Part shown: piece by piece, positions 33,913 to 45,865 of the stretch
How the letters are laid out: every line of letters starts with the position of its first letter
How positions within the stretch are numbered: the first letter of the stretch is position 1
From: Pseudofabraea citricarpa
Taxonomy: Eukaryota; Ascomycota; Leotiomycetes; Helotiales; Dermateaceae
Assembly (NCBI GenBank): GCA_029641185.1
Contig: JAPWGK010000005.1
Location: forward strand, 930,001-994,000
DNA: 64,000 nucleotides
Direction of reading: 5' to 3'
Position numbers and translations under genes: made by a program
Notes under the pieces: model-generated
What the model was told of the DNA's origin: nothing
Seen by the model: the letters and a program-made list of their open reading frames with translations, nothing else
Databases searched by the model: none

Positions 33913-36734
33913 CAACAATTTGAGCATACTTCGTCGAAAAGAGGTTTCATAAAAGCTCTTGTAGCAAGCAATGACGTAGATTATAAGATGTTTTCCGACG
34001 GGGAGACATAAATGTATATAATTCCTAAGAGCTCGAACTAGTATGCATCAGCAAAGCACATGGATTCCACCGAGCAACTGTCTGGAAAGGGGGGTGCTTC
34101 GCTTAAACACGTGCACGGTAGAGAAAGTGAGATAATCTCCTTCGGATTAGTGATTTCTACTTACGGGTAACTCCTCACTGAGCCTATGATTAATAATATA
34201 GAGATACAGCCACCTCCTATACTCCAGGCTATATGACCGACTCGCGATAACGTGTTCAGGCACGTGAGCGGGTAATACGGAGTTCATCGATAGATGGATC
34301 TCTGACTCAGCATTTTCTGATTTAGATATGAATAAGAATAAAGCTATTAAAACTCTGTCTTCTTCTTATGCGCCATAAAAAAAAGAGAAGTTTCAAAGTC
34401 AGTCGCAGTTGCCGATTCGTTATATGTTGAGTTATTGCGACAGCGCCTCAAGATCACCGAGCCAAGAAATCTGATCCATCGCCTGCCACCAGAAAATCGC
34501 CCAGAAAATCATCACACTTCACCTACCAAAGAAGGATCACTTCTAGTACGATAGTGCCTTGAAGGCGTGGAATGGAATATACACATACAGTTGTAATTTC
34601 GATGACAAGTGTCTGCTTTCTCTTTATACGAGTGCAGTATGTTTGTTTTCGTGCCTTGAAATTCGAGACTTCTCTAAGCTTCAGTAAGATGATGGAGTAG
34701 CAGTCAGAAGAAGCTTTGCCTTGCAAAGCCAAGACTCTTGGGCGCCGCTGCCAATCCGTCGGCCGAGTTCCTATCCTTAGATGAAGCTCGGCGAAAAATG
34801 CAACAAAGTTTGGAAAGTTGATGATAGCAGAAAGAAAGTGTCTTTCGAATCCTGTTGTCTCCAAGTCGAGCCTTACAGAGAGCCATGTGCTGAGGAAGAG
34901 TCTACTCAATTCACAGCCTTTCGTGATTATCTATTATCATTGACCATCGGGTCTTATAATATATCCACCGTGTCACTCGACTTCTATAGGCATTCTAGCC
35001 TTGATCTTGTTCCTCTACTTTTTCCATGCCGCTCTGTGGGGAATATGTTGCAATGGGGGTTGCATCCATCAGCCCAGAAATTTGGCCGGTCCATTGGATC
35101 GTGTTGATTTCCAGCAATCCGGTTGTAATGGAATTCTTCCGCGATAAGTCACCATGATCGCGCAAGTAGCTGACTGTGCCACCTGAATAGTGATCATAAC
35201 ACTCACATATCATTCAGCATGGGTATTCTCCTAAGCAGGCTGCCTGTTTGATGTCGATTTCCTATCATGGGAGTTGGAGCGAGGCAGCAAATCACAACAT
35301 TCAGACCGTATAGCGAGCCACCAGTTGTATCAAATTATCAACGGGTCATGGCGTGTGCGACATGCTGCAGCCCTTCTGCCAATTCTCTACGATACACTGC
35401 AGCAGTGCGATATCTATCGAAAATCGTGCCGACCAGTTGTACCGCGATATCTGAGCCTTGCCAAGACTTATCACTATATCACCTTCCATTTTTGCACAAG
35501 CATTCAACATTTCGCCTTGGCATCTGACATTCAACTTTTAAAACATCTTTAGAATATGAAGGTGTAGACTGCGGCGCAAGTAAAAATCAAATTGCACCTA
35601 CTCAATTTGAGATTGAATAAGATTTATTGGGTTTAGGTCCAGGCAGACAAAAGCTTGCGAAGAAGATGCAGATATGTTGGAATCAGAGTTTTTCTCGAGC
35701 CGGCCAACGTTCTTTGGAAAGATAGGCCAACTCAAAGTCCAGATCCTCTGGATCTACAAAGGGTTTCCAACAGCTTCTCGACAGCACACCATATCTGAGG
35801 GATTTTTCGACCAGTGTTATTATATACCTGTGTACATGGTCGCGAGCTGTATTGATCCGCCGAGATGCAGGCTACCGTCCCCGCTAGTCCAGATAATGGG
35901 ATTTCAAGGGCAATATCGACAATTGAACGTTCTGTTGTCGCCAAAAGATCAAATTCGAACTGATTGAGTTGTTCGCCCAAGAACACGACGCAGATTTGGC
36001 TACTATGAGCTAGGCATACCCCACTTCTCTCAACACATGGGATTCCAACAATGTGTTTTAGCCACGATGGAAAAGTGTGCGGGCCTGAAAATGCCCAGCT
36101 GATGCTTATCTTGCTGCACTGAGTATTGAATTTTCTGCATGCTGTTACATTGCATAGGCTAACGGGCGTCTGGGGACACATGCACAGATTATTTTCACGG
36201 GTAATGTAGTACTCGAGCAAGATGCCCAGCGGGAGTCACACAAAGTGCAACAAAGATGCCAGCCAGGTTTTGATTTGCCTCTTAGAGATCACTCATTTTG
36301 GATGGCCGGCAAGCTTATCGGATTGAGGTTTGCGTGAATTCGTGTTGCTCTGGCGATTTTCCAGGCGGGTAAATTCTCGAAGGGAGTTCGAGACCAGAAC
36401 TAGGGTGCTATTTGTGTTGCCACAATCTAGGGGCGGACTTGAATCAATCAGATCACCAGAGCCGTTGAGTGTGCATACGAAGTGGGATCGAAGTTTTGCC
36501 TTTTACTTCTCCGCCTGTCATCTGTTCAGTACATCGGCCAGTTTAGGAAGCTGAGAGTTATGAAAACCTAACCCATTTAATGTAGATTCTCAGCCCAGTG
36601 GTTCCAGAGCAGTTCTTTCTAGCAGGGTGCAAGATAAGGCTTATTTGGTGGTTATCATTGAAAAGTTGTATAAGTTCTACCAACTTTCTCATTACGATTT
36701 GCAGTCTATCAAGTCAAGATAAAGGATACCAGTT
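33913..36734. other. 2.8-kb region with no firm gene
   Basis: No recognised gene. Two minus-strand frames stand out slightly: 35732-36220 (162 codons, Cys-rich, WAFSGPHTFPSWLKHIVG) and 34523-34909 (128 codons, PTDWQRRPRVLALQGKASS). Both lack a recognisable domain and could be relics. The right end holds the OPT transporter promoter. Confidence 0.4.
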
Positions 36735-39568
36735 ATGGATTCAATTACGACCCCAGCGACTCCTCAAGTCGTTGAAGAAAAACGACCTTACGATGAGAAA
36801 AAGAGCTCTGTTGACATTGAAGTCAACTCACTTGGAGCTTCCGAGGATCCATATGACGATGCTAACAAAATCTATGTTCCCGCGGACGACGAAGAGTACA
36901 TTGACCCTCGCCTGAAGAATTATCCTATTCCGGTAGTTGCAAAAACAGTTGATTTACACAATGATTTTAAGTAAGATCCTCTGCTTCCCAGTCTGTATGG
37001 TAACGTTTCTCATCATTCTCAGTGAGCCAATCCTTACTTTCCGATACTTCTTCCTCGCCACCTTCTGGGTCGTCGTCGGTTGCGGTGTCTCCTCATTTTA
37101 CTACTTCAAGCCTTATCAAATCAGTTTGACCAGTTATGCTGTTCAACTTCTTTCATGGGGCATGGGTAATGCGATGGCCAAGTACTTGCCCAAAACAGAA
37201 CACAATATCTTCGGCTACAGATGGAGTTTCAACCCGGGTCCATGGAATGCGAAGGAGCACGCCCTTATCGTTGTTTCTTACTGGGGATCTGTAAGTACAT
37301 GCAGTCGCTTTGTATCTTGTTCTGAGAGGGGCCTTGAGGAAGACTAATTTATGTTATAGTGCTACACTGCTTACGGACTCGGCCCTTTGTCTGCACTGGA
37401 GCTCTATTATGGCAAGAAAATGAATGCTGGTTGGGGGATTCTCTTCCTTATTACAACTCAAATGATTGGGTACGGGTTCGCGGTGAGTTTGTTTGTGTGT
37501 GAAGAATCGGGAGCAACACTAATTTGTTCAGGGCCTATTCCGTGACATTCTTGTTAGACCACCAAAGATCTATTGTAAGTACCTCCATAGAGAATAAAAT
37601 TATGCCCACAAAAAAAAAGTCACACGGAGCTTTTGTAATGAAAAAGCAGAACATATAAGGATTTTAATTTGCAAATATTTACTAACTGCAACTCCACCAT
37701 TAGACCCCCTTACCCTACCGAATGTCGCTCTTTTTAATGCAATGCACCGTAATCCAAGTGTTACTGCGAACTCACTCAAATTCTTCACATGGGTTGCAGT
37801 TGCTACATTCGTTTACCAATGGTTCCCATCATTTATCTTCCCTATGCTTAGCTCACTGCCTCTGATTTGTTATATGGGGCACGGGAAATGGATCGCATAT
37901 TTGGTTGGATCTGGTTACAATGGATTCGTAAGTAAAGGCAATGATCTTTTTTTAGTCCAAATACTAAGATATCTAGGGTATTTTGAATCTTTCCCTTGAT
38001 TGGAATTATGCTGGCTTCTGGGGGCCGTTTTATACCCCCCTTTGGGCCAATGCCCACCATATCGCTGGTGCCATGGTTGCCGTCTGGGGCATTTACCCAA
38101 TCATGTATTTCACTAACACCTTGGACTCTTTGAAATATCCTCCTATGTCTTCAGGAACCTTCGACGACACAGGGAGCAGATATAACACGTCGAGAGTTCT
38201 GAATCCAGATTTCACGCTCAACCAAGCTGGTATGGATGCGTACTCTATGCCGCACTGGTCCGGTTCATATGCTATGTGTAAGCTTCATCATTTCGCTTTT
38301 ATTCGAGACAGCTTCTAATATCATAGTTTAGATTTCTTTTGGGGCTTCGCATCCTCAACGGGTGCTCTTGCATTTGCGATTTTGTGGTACGGAAAATCAT
38401 CCTGGATCTCTATCAAGGATGCCTGGCAGAACAAGCGCAGTGACTATGATGATCCATATCTCAAGCTCATGGATCGCCTCCCACGTGTTCCGCATTGGTG
38501 GTATCTTACTTTACTGGTTATTTGTGCTGCACTTTCTTTCGCTCAGTTGTACGGCGGAGAAATGCAACTTCCGTGGTGGGGATTTATTATCATTGCTGTT
38601 GTATCAGCTATCTCGACCTTTCCAAACGGAATGTAAGTTGTGCCCAGTTACCTTCAAATATGAAATGGAAGCTTGATTAAAATTGTCGCTAACCCGTTAC
38701 CCGCAGCTTGTTTGGAATCGCTAATTTCCAAGTCGGTATGGCTTTCCTCTCTGAAATAATTGCTGGAGCTCTTTTCCCTGGAAAGCCCGTGGCGGTCTTG
38801 ACATGTATGGTATACGGACGACAGATCCTCGAGCAGAACCTCAACCTGGTCTCGGACTACAAATTCGGCTTTTACATGAAGATCCCAGAAAAAGAAATGT
38901 TCATCGCCCAAGTCTACGGGACATTACTGGGCCCATTTATCAACTACGGTGTCATGCGGTTGATCATCGACTATATTGGAAAAGACACATTAACTGGAGT
39001 CGTCAAATCCACCGCATGGAACGCGCTGAAAACGAAGAACTTCTACTCCCTCAGTGTGCTGTGGGGTATTCTCGGCCCAAAGGTTTTCTTCGGCGAGGGT
39101 TCGGATTATGCTTGGATCTACTATGCCTTTCTAGTTGGTCCAGTTCTGGTCGTTTTGACATATATCGTGCATTGCTACAAGCCGGAATGGAATGTCGAAC
39201 AACACTGCAACCCGGTTGTTTTCATGTACGGTGCTTCATTGTTCCCAGTATACCAATCTGTCAACATCTTTACCTCTGCTCTGGTCTCATTCTTCTTGTA
39301 AGTTCCTATATCTCCCACAAATCAAAGGATTAAGGCTGATATACTGTTTAGCATGGGGTACGTGTATAGATTCCACCCTGTCTGGTTCCGGAAGTACAAT
39401 TACCTACTCGGAGTCGGCTTGGATTGTGGCAGCCAAATTATGCAGACTTTCTTGGTCTTTGGTGTTAACTTGCCTAATGCTTATATGCCTAACTGGTGGG
39501 GTAACAATGCGGATGCTCCAGACCGTTGCTTCGCTCCTTCTAGCTTGCCTCCGAATGCTTTGAACTGA
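36735..39568 (+). CDS. OPT-family oligopeptide transporter
   Basis: Proton-coupled oligopeptide transporter of the plasma membrane or an internal membrane, with many hydrophobic helices spread over at least nine exons. The charged N-terminus (MDSITTPATPQVVEE) leads to DPRLKNYPIPVV and EPILTFRYFFLATFWVVVG. Family landmarks are FNPGPWNAKEHALIVV, FRDILVRPPKIY, SGYNGF, DWNYAGFWGPFYTPLWA, YGRQILEQN and the C-terminal YMPNWWGNNADAPDRC. Splice joins agree with the family order, and total length is about 750-800 residues, normal for OPT. It lies 2.8 kb downstream of the cluster regulator on the same strand. A peptide transporter next to a peptide pathway may move precursors or product, or may simply be a nutrient transporter. 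Confidence 0.9.
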
Positions 39569-41161
39569 AGGGAAGATGAATGTAGATTAGATAGAAGTAG
39601 TTAATATCTCCAAATATATGCAACCATGATATCTATATAGTCGGATTTATGAGTAATGAAATGATCCAATTATTTGAGATGGCTCTTTTGTCTATATTAG
39701 TCTTACTCTACTGGTGTTCACAATGTAACAGAGGTTTATGTCTGTTATGGGAGACATGAGTTACATATAATTGAGCAGTTGAATTTCTTCCAAGGCTACG
39801 TTTTGAGAGAGATTCTTGTGACTCCTTATCAAACTTATATAAAATCGCAGGTTGAAAGACATCGAAGTATAATATGAGGGCCGGCTGCTGCATATGTTCT
39901 GTATTTATTTCAAGAGCAGCTCAGGGTTGGATGATACTAATACCAATTTATTTTGCTGAAGAATCCTTAGAATCATGATTTTCTAGGAATCTATCGACTC
40001 TTGAATGAGCTTTCTGGATGGAAATATGCGAAGGATTATAGTGACTTCTAAAATTTGAGTTCTTGGTGAATGCTACTCATAGCTAGTAACACACCTTTCG
40101 TTATAGCATCATGTAGGTATTATAGCTTAGTAACTACCTAGTATATTAGAAGCACGTGTAGACGCCTGTAATAATTGAAAAGGTTTAACTACTTACTGGA
40201 GTTGGCAATTCCGATGCGATCTCTTCAATGAAAATTTCGCATCACATGTAGTTTGGTGCACCGAGCTTTATTTGTGTTCGGATAAGTACCTCGCAAAGTC
40301 TTGCAAAATCTTGCAAAACTTTGCAAAACTTTGCACAGGATCTCAACGCCGTAGCTCGCTTATATGACCTGTAGTCAGCCTTTATCATGGCACATATGGG
40401 CATATGAGATGATGATGTCGAGAGAATCGGGGAAGAAATTGTAATTGGATGTCTCAAATTAGACCCTTGAAGGAATTTGAAGTATATATTGCTATGGCCC
40501 GACTGTGATATCTCTTGATCCAGAGTTTCATCATCATAACTCAAAAGTTTCCTCAACAGTTCCATAACGTTTCTAGTACGTCGAACTTAACAGAAGGAGC
40601 GAAAACAAGTAATAAGTGTATCTAGTTTACAAGGCAACGAACTCACAAGTACGTCATATTTGCCCTTCTGGTAGATTACCGGGTTGTGAAGGTATCATAA
40701 TCCTTGAGGTATGTAAAGCATCCATCTTCAAGAAACGAGGAGTCTAAAGTGCTGAAAGCTAATGTCCATCAGCATTATTTAGGAGTTACCAGTATGACTG
40801 CTAGCTCTGGAGTATCGGGGTTCTGTGGCAATTCCCGTTGCAGGCACGCGAACAATGAACACAATTACGAAACCTGCAGAGCCTCGAAATGCAGAAAAAA
40901 GTGGAAAATATGTCAAACAATGAGCCATGACATTCAGCTAGGGAAACATCGACCAAGTACGCCATATGCAAAAAGTGTGAGGAGCACCCTGCCGGCGGAC
41001 CTGATGGATTTGAAGACATGTTGGATTTAACATGATTTATTCCTTTTTGCAAGAATAGCTGTCAGGCAGAAGAAGGGGAATAGTGGCTCAATTATTTTGT
41101 TTTGTTAGATCTCGTTAGCTTCTTCCAGAATACAGAATACGTGTGGCCTTATTAGTGCATT
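39569..41161. other. Gene-free region containing a decamer array
   Basis: About 1.6 kb with no supported gene. The left kilobase is AT-rich. The 10-bp repeat array at 40291-40335 is listed separately. Frames at 40242-40565 (minus) and 40704-41030 (plus) look non-coding. Confidence 0.45.
40291..40335. repeat. Left decamer array, consensus TTGCAAAACT
   Basis: Four and a half consecutive 10-bp units: TCGCAAAGTC, TTGCAAAATC, TTGCAAAACT, TTGCAAAACT, TTGCA. The same unit in the same orientation recurs at 43338-43377, on the far side of the 666-residue gene. Confidence 0.8.
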
Positions 41162-43162
41162 CTATGTGTTGTCTACACCAGAATACCATCCTGTCGTATG
41201 CTGTTCGCCTAGCCATGTTTCTATTTGCTGTATATCCACAGTTTGACCAACCTCATCATCACTAGTCACATGCTCTTCCTCTCCCTCCGACTCGTCGAAG
41301 TCGAGCCAGGAATGACAATAGATCTCCTTCTCGGACTTAGCCCAGCCAGAATTGCGCAACCACCCGAATATATTACGTGTTGCGTTCTCCGATAGCCTTT
41401 CATCCTTAAGATGCATCTTTTCATGTAGATCTACGTGAGAATTATTAGTCTCATCTAGGCTCATGCTCTCATGGTTTCCATTAACAGTGAAGCCCGGGTC
41501 TTTCAACATTGTTCCATCCTGTAGAATCCAGGACCAATTGACATACTGCAAGTAGTGTCCCCTACAGTCCCTGTGTTTCCGAACTTCGATCTCAGTATCG
41601 CATAATCTTGTATTTCCAAAAGGCTTCCACGGGCAGATTGGAGGCCGAATATGTCCCTCGGCCCCTGCAAAGTAGAGCAACCGGCACTCGTCTGCACGAG
41701 ACATCTCTGCATCATTATTTCCGCATGGATTTTCAGATTTGAGGCTAATAAACGAATGCGTAGTAGCTGTCCACGCAGAGGCATTCAGCTCGGTTGCCAC
41801 TAATCCTGATCGAATCCATTGAAATATAGGGTTCGCCATTCCACTGACAGCAGCCCCCATCCACAAAGCAGCTAATTTAGGCTCCCTTTTCCCCATTATC
41901 GTAGCAACCTTCGCCAAATCTCCTGCCTTAAGCAGAGGGTCAAGAATTTCCAGAATTGGTTGAAACCAAGGACTGACAAGATTACAAGAAACACGAGGAT
42001 CGAAGAACGAACTGCAGAGGACAGCATGCATCCCAGGCCTGTTGCAACTCAAACTCATATAATAAGGAAGAAGCTTGCTTTCACTAAAGACTGCCCCTTC
42101 CCTTTTGTCGAGACCGATAAGGGAAGAATGTAGACTGGTTGGCGAAGACAGATTCGGCAATGGGAGAGTAACACCCCTTTCGCCAAGGAATGGAAAAGTT
42201 AAGGCTGCAGCCAATGCTACAGAACATTGATTCTCGAGGTGGTGAAACATACTGAAATCAGAGAGATACTTTATAGCTGCTTCGGATGATGGTGGGGACA
42301 GAGGGGTCTTGCCCATACGCTGAGTGTTTGTGGACCTTCGTATCCTGAATCTCTGCGTAGTCTCTATGGAAATTGACCAAGGGGATCGGAAGATGCTGCC
42401 ATTTCGAGCAACTTCTGCACGCCAACCTTCCCCCGCGGCTAGAATTGCGGACCACCAACGCGCTGCCTCATCGTTGACGTCGCCGAGATCGACTTCGAGG
42501 TCTCCTGGCGACTCTTTGGCACAGCCATCTATCCATCCAGCCCCGGCAGACAAATAGAACATGCGTTCGTTGTCATTCAGGGAGACATGCTCTGTGATGT
42601 CGGGTTTCTGCATCTCCATCCAACGCGCTGACAAAATATACGCCCAAGCAAATGCCAGGATAGCAAGGCAGTTGCCCCCAAGAGTATCCCTCTCGTGTCC
42701 AATCCCAGGCCACCTGAAAAAGCACGACCTACTGACGAAATGGCATGGCGTTGACCGTTGGACGCCCAAGAGTAGCTGAAGCGGAGTTTCCTTATCCATG
42801 AGATCACACTTGGCTCTACCTGTGCTCCAGGTCGATTGTCCGCTCACAAGTAACTCTGCTTCCTCAGAGCCCCTTTGCTCTAGCTTGAAAGCAAGACTTC
42901 CTCTGCGTTGCGTGAATCCGTGGGCAAGATATGCAGGAGCTCTGCCAAGGATACTTCGAAGCTGAACGTGAGACGGCTGAAGACCATCTTGATCGGTCGC
43001 CTCATCCAAGTAAGAAGACCAAATCCTATAACTTCTTGCGAGCATACGCCGAGTTTCCGTCTTGCTGGCGCGAACAGCATCTTGCATTTTCAGGCACAGG
43101 ATCTTCGAAACTCTGAGGACGATTGAAGCTTCGGAATTCGAAGACAGCTGAATGTTGGACAA
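41162..43162 (-). CDS. Large orphan protein, 666 residues, function unknown
   Basis: A single uninterrupted frame of 667 codons, unusual here because nearly every other gene of this size is split by introns. The product is soluble, with no signal peptide or membrane helix. Trp- and Cys-rich blocks include PLQLLLGVQRSTPCHFVSR, GGNCLAILAFAWAYILSARW and PWSISIETTQRF. It ends in an acidic tail (DFDESEGEEEHVTSDDEV). I do not recognise a catalytic domain. From memory, similar intronless proteins recur as multicopy hypothetical families in Pezizomycotina, but I cannot confirm this. Decamer arrays on both sides and a second orphan gene starting divergently 220 bp away suggest an accessory or mobile module. 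Confidence 0.75.
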   Translation of the reverse strand: MSNIQLSSNSEASIVLRVSKILCLKMQDAVRASKTETRRMLARSYRIWSSYLDEATDQDGLQPSHVQLRSILGRAPAYLAHGFTQRRGSLAFKLEQRGSEEAELLVSGQSTWSTGRAKCDLMDKETPLQLLLGVQRSTPCHFVSRSCFFRWPGIGHERDTLGGNCLAILAFAWAYILSARWMEMQKPDITEHVSLNDNERMFYLSAGAGWIDGCAKESPGDLEVDLGDVNDEAARWWSAILAAGEGWRAEVARNGSIFRSPWSISIETTQRFRIRRSTNTQRMGKTPLSPPSSEAAIKYLSDFSMFHHLENQCSVALAAALTFPFLGERGVTLPLPNLSSPTSLHSSLIGLDKREGAVFSESKLLPYYMSLSCNRPGMHAVLCSSFFDPRVSCNLVSPWFQPILEILDPLLKAGDLAKVATIMGKREPKLAALWMGAAVSGMANPIFQWIRSGLVATELNASAWTATTHSFISLKSENPCGNNDAEMSRADECRLLYFAGAEGHIRPPICPWKPFGNTRLCDTEIEVRKHRDCRGHYLQYVNWSWILQDGTMLKDPGFTVNGNHESMSLDETNNSHVDLHEKMHLKDERLSENATRNIFGWLRNSGWAKSEKEIYCHSWLDFDESEGEEEHVTSDDEVGQTVDIQQIETWLGEQHTTGWYSGVDNT

Positions 43163-43337
43163 CCTCCTGGTTTAGGCTTGCATATATGACCGGTCGATCA
43201 TCAAGAACTTGTGTTTACAATGTACCTAGGTAGGGATGAGAAAAAGAATGGAGTACGACCAACCATAGGGCGCAGGGGCGGCAGGGTCCGAGGTGCTTGT
43301 CATCACGTGGTTCCAAACCAAAGTCCCGCGTAGCAGG

Positions 43338-43377
43338 TGCAAAACTCTGCAAAACTCTGCAAAACATTGCAAAATCT
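43338..43377. repeat. Right decamer array, consensus TGCAAAACTC
   Basis: Four consecutive units TGCAAAACTC, TGCAAAACTC, TGCAAAACAT, TGCAAAATCT end six bases before the start codon at 43383. It is a direct repeat of the 40291-40335 array, about 3 kb away. Confidence 0.8.
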
Positions 43378-43382
43378 CTCAA

Positions 43383-44405
43383 ATGGCCCCACGTCAGCCC
43401 CTTACCAAGCAGTTACTCCTCGAATTGCTCGAAAAGGAGCGTTGCGCATTCACGGATCGATACGAGGAGTTGCTTGTATCCCAAGAAACTGCCCTGAAAA
43501 AGGCCGAGGCGGTTGCAAAGCCTGTTCATGACGGACGGAGGAATGCTTCCCGGACAAAAGCATCCGCAATCTTGAATGACATACGGAATCGCACAGGACA
43601 CGAGGTGTTTATTCTCACAGCGTTAGCTACATGTCCATCGCAACTAGGAGCATCAAGACTCGATGATTACATCCCAGCCATCACGTCCTGGTGGAACGAG
43701 GTCAATCACCCATACGGCCTGAGTAGACTAGCAGAACTACGCTTGGCCACACCCCCTCAGGAGAAAGGTATGGACGAGCAACAACATACACAGATAGAAC
43801 CAAACGCTGACGGTCAAACCTTGAAGCCTCTGAAGTACCGTTGCCTACCTATCAGACCAACCAGCAGACTTCTCAGCATACTGATGCTGGCAATGCCACT
43901 TTAAAACAACAACCATTCTGCTCTAGTTTTCTGGTCTCTAGCTTTCTTAATCCGAGCAAAGATAAGGCATCGTCCCCACAAATTGATGGGGGCGAGGATC
44001 GAGCCCAAGATGAACGACCTTCAAAGCGTGTTCGCATAACTTCACCTCCAGCCCTCGGCATGTAAACTGGAGTCAGAACTTTTTTGCTTTCTGAACTGAC
44101 TTTGGACAGGAACTCCATCGATGCGAGAAGGAGATAAATATATTCCTTTCACATTCACCAGTCGCGATACAATCGAAGCTCTTCCTGAGCCATTTCGGAC
44201 TGGTGTGAAGACAAGCAATTTGTGGAGTTCAGAGAAGCACAACGCCTTCAATGTCACCAATTCCTTATCCTTGTATATGCCAGCTATGTATAAAGCGGAT
44301 GGGTTCCTTGTAATTCGCGTTGGGTTTGATCAGAGCTTCAACATCTTAGAGTCACTTGGTTTAGGAGATGTCCCGTCAGTTCCGCCAAACGGTAGCAGAT
44401 CATGA
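43383..44405 (+). CDS. Orphan gene, exon structure unresolved
   Basis: The start at MAPRQPLTKQLLLELLEKER opens a helical, charged region (about 43383-43840) with no recognised domain. Coding appears to continue in a second frame at about 43927-44065 (FLNPSKDKASSPQIDGG then PSKRVRITSPP, nuclear-signal-like). A plausible GT...AG intron joins these two. A third block at about 44121-44405 (MREGDKYIPFTFTSRDT) is in yet another frame, and I could not find a splice that reaches it cleanly. Either an intron is mis-seen or the gene is frameshifted. The decamer array lies in its 5' leader. The gene faces away from the 666-residue orphan. Function unknown. Confidence 0.4.
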
Positions 44406-45865
44406 ATAAATTATGCTTTTAAATAGAACTCCACTTGAATAACTGTTCATCTTTTCTTGAACATGACTTCTCCCCTGATAACATAGCAACGGTATCCAGC
44501 TAGAACTTCTCTGTGCGCCTCGCCATCTCCTTTACCCCATGACTGAACGAGATCTCCTGCACTATTCTCAATATGGCATGTTTCGCCACGAAACCAGATG
44601 ACCATGTCTTCCGTAATATCGAATTTATGACCACCTATACTCTCCCATTCCCCATTCATCGCCTTGTTGCCATTAGCAGATGAGATTTTCGCAGACATGC
44701 CGCCGCTGGCCCACACAGGACACACCCGAAAGGCGTCGTCAGTGCCTCTTGGGGGGTGGTCGCAGGATACGTATTTCGAGATGATGAAGCAGGGCCTGTG
44801 TAGTATAAAAAGGATCAGGACTCAAAGGCTTTGCTCGACGACATTTTGCAGAAGGCAACTCACACTAATGAAGACTACCGTTCATATCGAGAGAGTAGAG
44901 TGCTTAAGAATTATGCTATCGCCATTGCCACGGAGCTCGTTATCGAAGCGCATTTAAGCAGCGGGAAAAAATGTCGTAATATTTGTGTGGCTGTTTCTAG
45001 TGTCGATCACATGCCGCTCGGCTTTAAGAACCGCCGAGCAGATATGAATCTTATAGACCAAAGGTATTTTCTTTACTTGCTCATTCAGAATATTATTAAT
45101 AAATACTTATTACTATATAGAAGTTAGGGGCCGACTCCCTATTTCAATAACAAAACGTTACCGTTCTCTATATAGAAGTATTAGAGGTAAATATATATTT
45201 TATAGTTACTGATAGTAAGAATTTTATATTCTTACAGGTGTGTATAAAACCTTTTGATACTTAAGTGTCCGTCCAGACTGTGTATTCACTAGTATGGGTA
45301 GCATTAACTGTTCGAAAAATGGATGATGATTGAGTCTACAAAGGAAAGGGAGCAATATCTGTTCCTTAGCTTGTAGCCACTCGTGACTCGGCTCCGGAGA
45401 AACCGGTTCTTCCACAGCACGCACGTGCCACACGTGATATCAATATCGACGTGTCGCAAAATTAAGTTAATAAACAATTTATATGAATAGTTCATATAAG
45501 ATCTGGGTAGTGCTTCTGGTTTGCTAAGTTATACCATTAACTGAAGAGTATCATCGGAAACTTTATAGACGATCCCTACTTCCAGGCAACACAAGCATGT
45601 CCTCTACAGTTGTGTATCTTAATTCTACCGATCGTGTTGTCCACGGCTACTAAGCTTTCAGCATTGGATACACTAAACTTTAACTCATCATCCCGCTGTA
45701 GGATGGCCTATAGGTTGTGTGAATTGATTTTCTGGGTGGTTGAAGAGAGAAGAACTCATGTAGCGGAGGAAACGACTTCAATACAGGTAGTGGCTCTGGT
45801 GCGCCTTAACATTCGTTACACCGTATCTTTACCATCAGAATCGAACATATAGGACTATCATTAGA
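44406..45865. other. Region with fragmentary frames, no firm gene
   Basis: Two short frames might be remnants: 44447-44725 minus (92 codons, MVIWFRGETCHIENSAGDLV) and 44831-45127 plus (98 codons, ATELVIEAHLSSGKKCRNI). Neither has a recognised domain. From 45060 to 45500 the DNA is AT-rich. Confidence 0.4.

Noticed and set aside
40242..40565. 107-codon minus-strand frame with CAKFCKVLQDFARLCEV
   Set aside because: The peptide-like periodicity comes from translating the decamer DNA repeat; it is not a protein feature.
44447..44725. 92-codon minus-strand frame MCPVWASGG...
   Set aside because: Some protein-like stretches, but no recognised domain or gene structure; kept only as a possible remnant in the gap description.
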